Shown here: piece after piece, positions 13,498 to 16,084 of the stretch
Numbering within the stretch: position 1 is the stretch's first letter
Layout of the letters: each line of letters opens with the position of its first letter
Assembly (NCBI GenBank): GCA_036847185.1
Contig: DAIUAM010000055.1
Location: 1-16,084 of the forward strand
Direction of reading: 5' to 3'
Length of the DNA stretch: 16,084 nucleotides
Source of the DNA: UBA4738 sp002413305
Lineage (GTDB): Bacteria > Actinomycetota > UBA4738
The notes under the pieces: generated by a model
Databases searched by the model: none
The model's input: the letters and a program-made list of their open reading frames with translations, nothing else
Told to the model about the DNA's origin: nothing
Made by a program: the position numbers and the translations under genes

Positions 13498-14826
13498 CTA
13501 TGAGCCCCTCGTGAACCAGACGTCCCCGCAGCAGTAGATCGAGGAGCCGTCGGCCTCGCCCCAGATGGCGAAACTGGTGCCGGTCGAACCGACGGCCAGG
13601 CCGAAGTAGTCGCCGTCCGGGAACGTGTATCCCTTCGCGCTCTTGTACGGTGCGCCCGAGGTGAGGTTCGACAGCTTCACCTGCTTCGACCACGTCGATC
13701 CCCCGTCTGAGCTCGCCGTGTACCACGTGTTGAATGCGCCCGTCCGGTCGTCCTGCCATGCCAGGCGGAAGTCACCCGACGATGGCCCGTTCGCGATCTG
13801 CGGGAAGCTCGTGTCGCCCCTGGCGTTGATGAGATCCGGCGGGCTCCACGTCGTGCCGTCTGTCGATGTGCGCACGAACAGACTCTTCGGGCCGTTCGGA
13901 ACCGTGCTGAAGGAGTACGCCACGATCAGGCGGCCACTTCCGTCGGCGGCGACCGAGGGCGTCGGGGCGTAGTAGTCCGGGTAGCAGGCGAAGACCGGGC
14001 ACGGCGGCGGTGCGGCGCTCGTTCCGAACGTCGTCCACGTGGGGTCCTGGCACGACACCGCCGGGTCCGACGTGCAGCGGAGCACCGAGATCTGGTTCGG
14101 ACCGTTCTGGTGCCCGCCGCTGGCGCTCCCGCTCTCCCCGTTCTCGGTGAAGTACACCGTCCCGTCAGGGGCGTTGGCGCCGCCGTCCGAGTACCACCAG
14201 AGGTCGTCGTCGTTCGTCTTCGTCGGGGCGAGGAACGTGTGCCCTCCGTCGTGCGAGGCGACGACGTAGGTCGAGTGCTTTCCGTTGAACGAGACGTACA
14301 CGTCGTGGCCGGATGGCGAGATCACGAGCTGGGGCTTGTCCATATACGCGAGACTGCCGTTCATGGTGACGGGGCCGCTCCAGGTGGTGCCCCGATCGGT
14401 CGACGTGAACAGCACGGCGCCCGGGTCGAAGGTGTTCATGAACACGACGTAGACGGTCCCGTCGGTGGCCACCTTGATCTGCGGGTCGAACTGCCATCCC
14501 ACGCCTTTGCACGCGAGCCCGCACACGAACGTCTGCGGGCCCCACGTCGCACCGCCATCGGTGGACCGCCGGAACAGGATGCTGGTGCCCGGGCATCGCG
14601 GCGAGCACTCACGGGCGCCGATCCCCGTGATCAACTGGTACACGACATTCGCGTTCGAGGGGTCGGTGGCGACCGCCGGCTCCCAGTTGCCCTGGTGTTT
14701 GTACGGCGTGCCCGCCGGGCGCTCGTCGTCGAACCCGCCTTGTGCGGAGACCGGCGCCGAACGCGCCAGCGCCGCGACGAGCAACACCGAGGCCGCCATC
14801 CCGTAGCCGATGGGACGAAGTCGCAT
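13498..14826 (-). CDS. Secreted sialidase-like beta-propeller protein with Asp-box repeats
   Basis: A 442-residue exported protein. It has a signal peptide (basic MRLR, hydrophobic MAASVLLVAALA, cleavage likely after VSA at residue 28). Five Asp-box repeats of the S-x-D-x-G-x-T-W type lie at about 88-95, 142-149, 191-198, 321-327 and 372-379, the signature of sialidase/BNR propellers. Ten cysteines, several paired closely (C74/C78, C102/C106, C276/C281, C432/C433), suggest disulfides. I do not see the FRIP/YRIP motif of true sialidases, so glycosidase activity is not supported; binding or another hydrolase role is possible. The ATG at 14824-14826 has GGGAGGACGG just upstream, a good ribosome site. 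It is 21 nt ahead of the adenylate cyclase gene, so the two are probably cotranscribed. Confidence 0.85.
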   Translation of the reverse strand: MRLRPIGYGMAASVLLVAALARSAPVSAQGGFDDERPAGTPYKHQGNWEPAVATDPSNANVVYQLITGIGARECSPRCPGTSILFRRSTDGGATWGPQTFVCGLACKGVGWQFDPQIKVATDGTVYVVFMNTFDPGAVLFTSTDRGTTWSGPVTMNGSLAYMDKPQLVISPSGHDVYVSFNGKHSTYVVASHDGGHTFLAPTKTNDDDLWWYSDGGANAPDGTVYFTENGESGSASGGHQNGPNQISVLRCTSDPAVSCQDPTWTTFGTSAAPPPCPVFACYPDYYAPTPSVAADGSGRLIVAYSFSTVPNGPKSLFVRTSTDGTTWSPPDLINARGDTSFPQIANGPSSGDFRLAWQDDRTGAFNTWYTASSDGGSTWSKQVKLSNLTSGAPYKSAKGYTFPDGDYFGLAVGSTGTSFAIWGEADGSSIYCCGDVWFTRGS

Positions 14827-15287
14827 CCCGTCCTCCCAGACCCGTTCGGCCGAGCGCCGTCACGCCCGACTCCTCGCAGCACATCGTGCGTCCGCAGCGT
14901 TCGGTGCGCAAACGGAAAACGCTTGGTGTCCAGGATCGGGTTTGCCAACGGCTGTGGTTTCGGCGCCAGCACAGCGCGAGTCGTCCGCGAAGACCCGGTC
15001 GCCCCGGGTTCGGAAGGTATCATCCGGCAAGACCGGACCTTGCGCGAAGGGGGATGGGTGCGAGCCGGGGTCGACACCTCGAGGGTGTTGACGTACGTCT
15101 ACGTGGTCGGACTATCGGCGATCCGAGCCTCCCGATCACGGCCTCTCACTGCGAGTGACCTACGGAAACGCCGAATCCCTGCCGGTGGTGTGTTCCGGAA
15201 ACTCGTTGACCTGCCCGAACGATCCCCCCCTGGGAGGACACTCCACAGGTGCCCTGGGTGTCCCCTTCCGACGGACGGGGCGAGCAC
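14827..15287. other. Non-coding stretch upstream of the propeller gene
   Basis: About 460 bases with no reading frame that shows real codon bias; open frames here are composition shadows. It must hold the promoter of the minus-strand propeller/cyclase operon, but I cannot identify a convincing -10/-35 pair. A TTGACG at 15088-15093 on the plus strand lacks a good -10 partner and has no gene after it. Several small G/C hairpins are visible (for example CCGGcaagaCCGG near 15025), with no match to a riboswitch class that I can defend. Confidence 0.5.
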
Positions 15288-15325
15288 AAAGAAGGGGGCC
15301 GGCGGGTTGCAGCCCGCCGGCCCCC
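15288..15325 (-). terminator. Rho-independent terminator of the small membrane-anchored protein gene
   Basis: A perfect 13-bp G/C stem (15294-15306 with 15313-15325) around a 6-nt loop. On the minus strand it is followed by TTCTTTGTG, a U-rich run. It begins 18 nt after the stop codon of the gene at 15343-15708. On the plus strand the trailing TCTTC is weaker, so it mainly serves the minus strand. Confidence 0.88.
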
Positions 15326-15342
15326 TCTTCCACAACCGTGGG

Positions 15343-15708
15343 TCAACAAGGCCCGTGTCCGACGAAGGTGCACTCTCCTGAGGCTGGCGAAGAGGTGCCA
15401 ACGTTCGGGCTGTGGTGGCGGCCGTGCATGGACTTCGCTGGGATCCCGTCGGCGTGGGCGATGGCCGCGTCAATGCTGTGGTCAGCTGCCTGCACGGACA
15501 TGACTGGGATCCCGGCACCCTGGGCCACGTCCTGCCCGATGCGGGTGACCGCCGGACCGGCCGGCTTGGAAGGCGCCCGGTCCCTGACCGCCAGGTAAGT
15601 GGCAGCCCCGGCGGCTACCAACAGGGCCAGAGCCAGGGCGATCACCCAGGAACGCTTGGAGCCGGTCCCGTATCCGGTTCCCTGGAGGGTTCCGACGCTT
15701 GCACTCAT
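15343..15708 (-). CDS. Small membrane-anchored or secreted protein with internal repeat and Cys tail (121 aa)
   Basis: I do not recognise a family. From ATG 15706-15708, preceded by AAGGAGAAGGCA (a strong ribosome site), the product is 121 residues. It has a Gly/Ser/Thr-rich start, a membrane or signal segment at about 21-41 (WVIALALALLVAAGAATYLA), then a soluble part outside the membrane. That part holds a degenerate internal repeat with a 22-residue period: AQGAGIPVMSVQAADH (62-77) against AHADGIPAKSMHGRHH (84-99). It ends with two cysteines (GECTFVGHGPC; C113 and C121). The stop is followed by a strong terminator, so this is a single-gene unit. The longer upstream frame to 15843 is rejected because of the ribosome site. 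Ordinary codon bias and the flanking signals make it a confident gene of unknown role. Confidence 0.8.
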   Translation of the reverse strand: MSASVGTLQGTGYGTGSKRSWVIALALALLVAAGAATYLAVRDRAPSKPAGPAVTRIGQDVAQGAGIPVMSVQAADHSIDAAIAHADGIPAKSMHGRHHSPNVGTSSPASGECTFVGHGPC

Positions 15709-16084
15709 TGCCTTCTCCTTACGCCGGGGCTGTCTATCGGCAGCGCTGATCCGGATGGTAGGCGGGGACCGTCCGGATGTCGGTGGCGCCGGGCACCGTC
15801 CGGCCATGCTCTTCCACACCCTCCATTTGGTGACGGGCGGCACCGGGCCGAGAGAAGGGGTGCCCTACACGGCGTATCCGAGGCGGACGTGCGACGGTCT
15901 GGCCGCCGAGGCCCCGGCCCGCTGGAGCCCGTAATCGCCGATGGAAGTGGCGGAATCCGGCTGGCCGCTCATCCAGGAAAGAGTCGCACGGGTCAGATCG
16001 CGGCAGGGCGCTGGACTGAGAGCAGAGTGGAGGGACTAGATATCCCACGGTCTGTAAGTGTCAAGCGGCGGCCTCCACGGCCCC
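15709..16084. other. Upstream region of the small membrane-anchored protein, with TCCGGATG direct repeats
   Basis: About 375 bases without a supportable gene to the window edge. TCCGGATG occurs at 15750-15757 and again at 15772-15779, a 22-bp period (two helix turns). On the minus strand TACCAT (fitting TAnnnT) lies between the repeats, so they could flank the promoter of the gene starting at 15708. No good -35 is seen. Confidence 0.35.

Noticed and set aside
14920..14990. Cyclic di-GMP (GEMM-I)-like text on the minus strand (GGCAAACC ... CCAAGCG) ahead of the propeller operon
   Set aside because: Only short fragments resemble the class; the tetraloop, the second hairpin and the GGACGCAAAGCC block are not matched. 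A covariance-model search would be needed to revive it.
15088..15116. Plus-strand promoter TTGACG with 17-bp spacer
   Set aside because: The hexamer at the -10 position (ACTATC) fits poorly and no gene with real codon bias follows on the plus strand.
14110..15381. 423-codon plus-strand frame opposite the propeller gene
   Set aside because: It is antisense to a gene with a signal peptide, Asp boxes and a ribosome site, and its translation is Arg/Val/Pro-rich shadow sequence.
15806..15934. Possible 42-codon plus-strand gene starting MLFHTLHLV
   Set aside because: No ribosome site, no codon bias, and it lies over the presumed promoter region of the minus-strand gene.

Overview
The window looks like the chromosome of an uncultured, high-GC member of the Actinomycetota. 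The main taxonomic marker is a WhiB-type iron-sulfur regulator, a family essentially confined to actinobacteria and their phages. It is supported by a deazaflavin (F420)-type PNPOx-fold protein, a TIGR03086/DinB-like protein of the mycothiol-isomerase superfamily and an actinobacterial-style group II truncated hemoglobin. Most real genes have strong G/C preference at codon position 3. Most open frames on the opposite strands are shadows caused by that composition. I saw no tRNA, rRNA, CRISPR array, transposase or phage gene.

Layout. (1) 1-973, minus strand, visibly less GC-rich than the rest: a compact run of four small genes. A two-membrane-segment protein and a soluble hypothetical protein are each followed, with the same 8-nt overlap, by a copy of a 32-37 residue single-pass microprotein. 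The two microprotein copies differ mostly at synonymous positions. (2) 1017-1511, minus: a deazaflavin-dependent-type protein with an odd C-terminal end. (3) 1661-4268, minus: a signalling operon of small membrane protein, OmpR-type response regulator, short-loop histidine kinase and a Cys-less alkyltransferase-like DNA-repair protein, the last three overlapping. Upstream lies a pair of 11-bp direct repeats of the kind OmpR/PhoB regulators bind. (4) 4461-8296, plus: a very large phosphatase with five GAF domains and a SpoIIE/PP2C domain, followed by a small STAS-domain protein (partner-switching module without a visible kinase). (5) 8331-8921, minus: DinB-like protein. (6) 9134-10039, plus: truncated hemoglobin, then WhiB with a recognisable promoter. 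(7) 10017-14826, minus: secreted Asp-box beta-propeller, membrane adenylate cyclase and MASE1-PAS-GGDEF diguanylate cyclase in one direction, the last overlapping WhiB tail to tail. (8) 15343-15708, minus: a small membrane-anchored or secreted protein ending in a strong rho-independent terminator.

Taken together this is a sensing and signalling neighbourhood. In about 13 kb it carries a two-component system, a multi-GAF phosphatase/STAS switch, a cAMP synthase, a c-di-GMP synthase, a gas-binding globin and an Fe-S regulator. No single family here is new. The least explained part is the duplicated microprotein cassette at the left edge.
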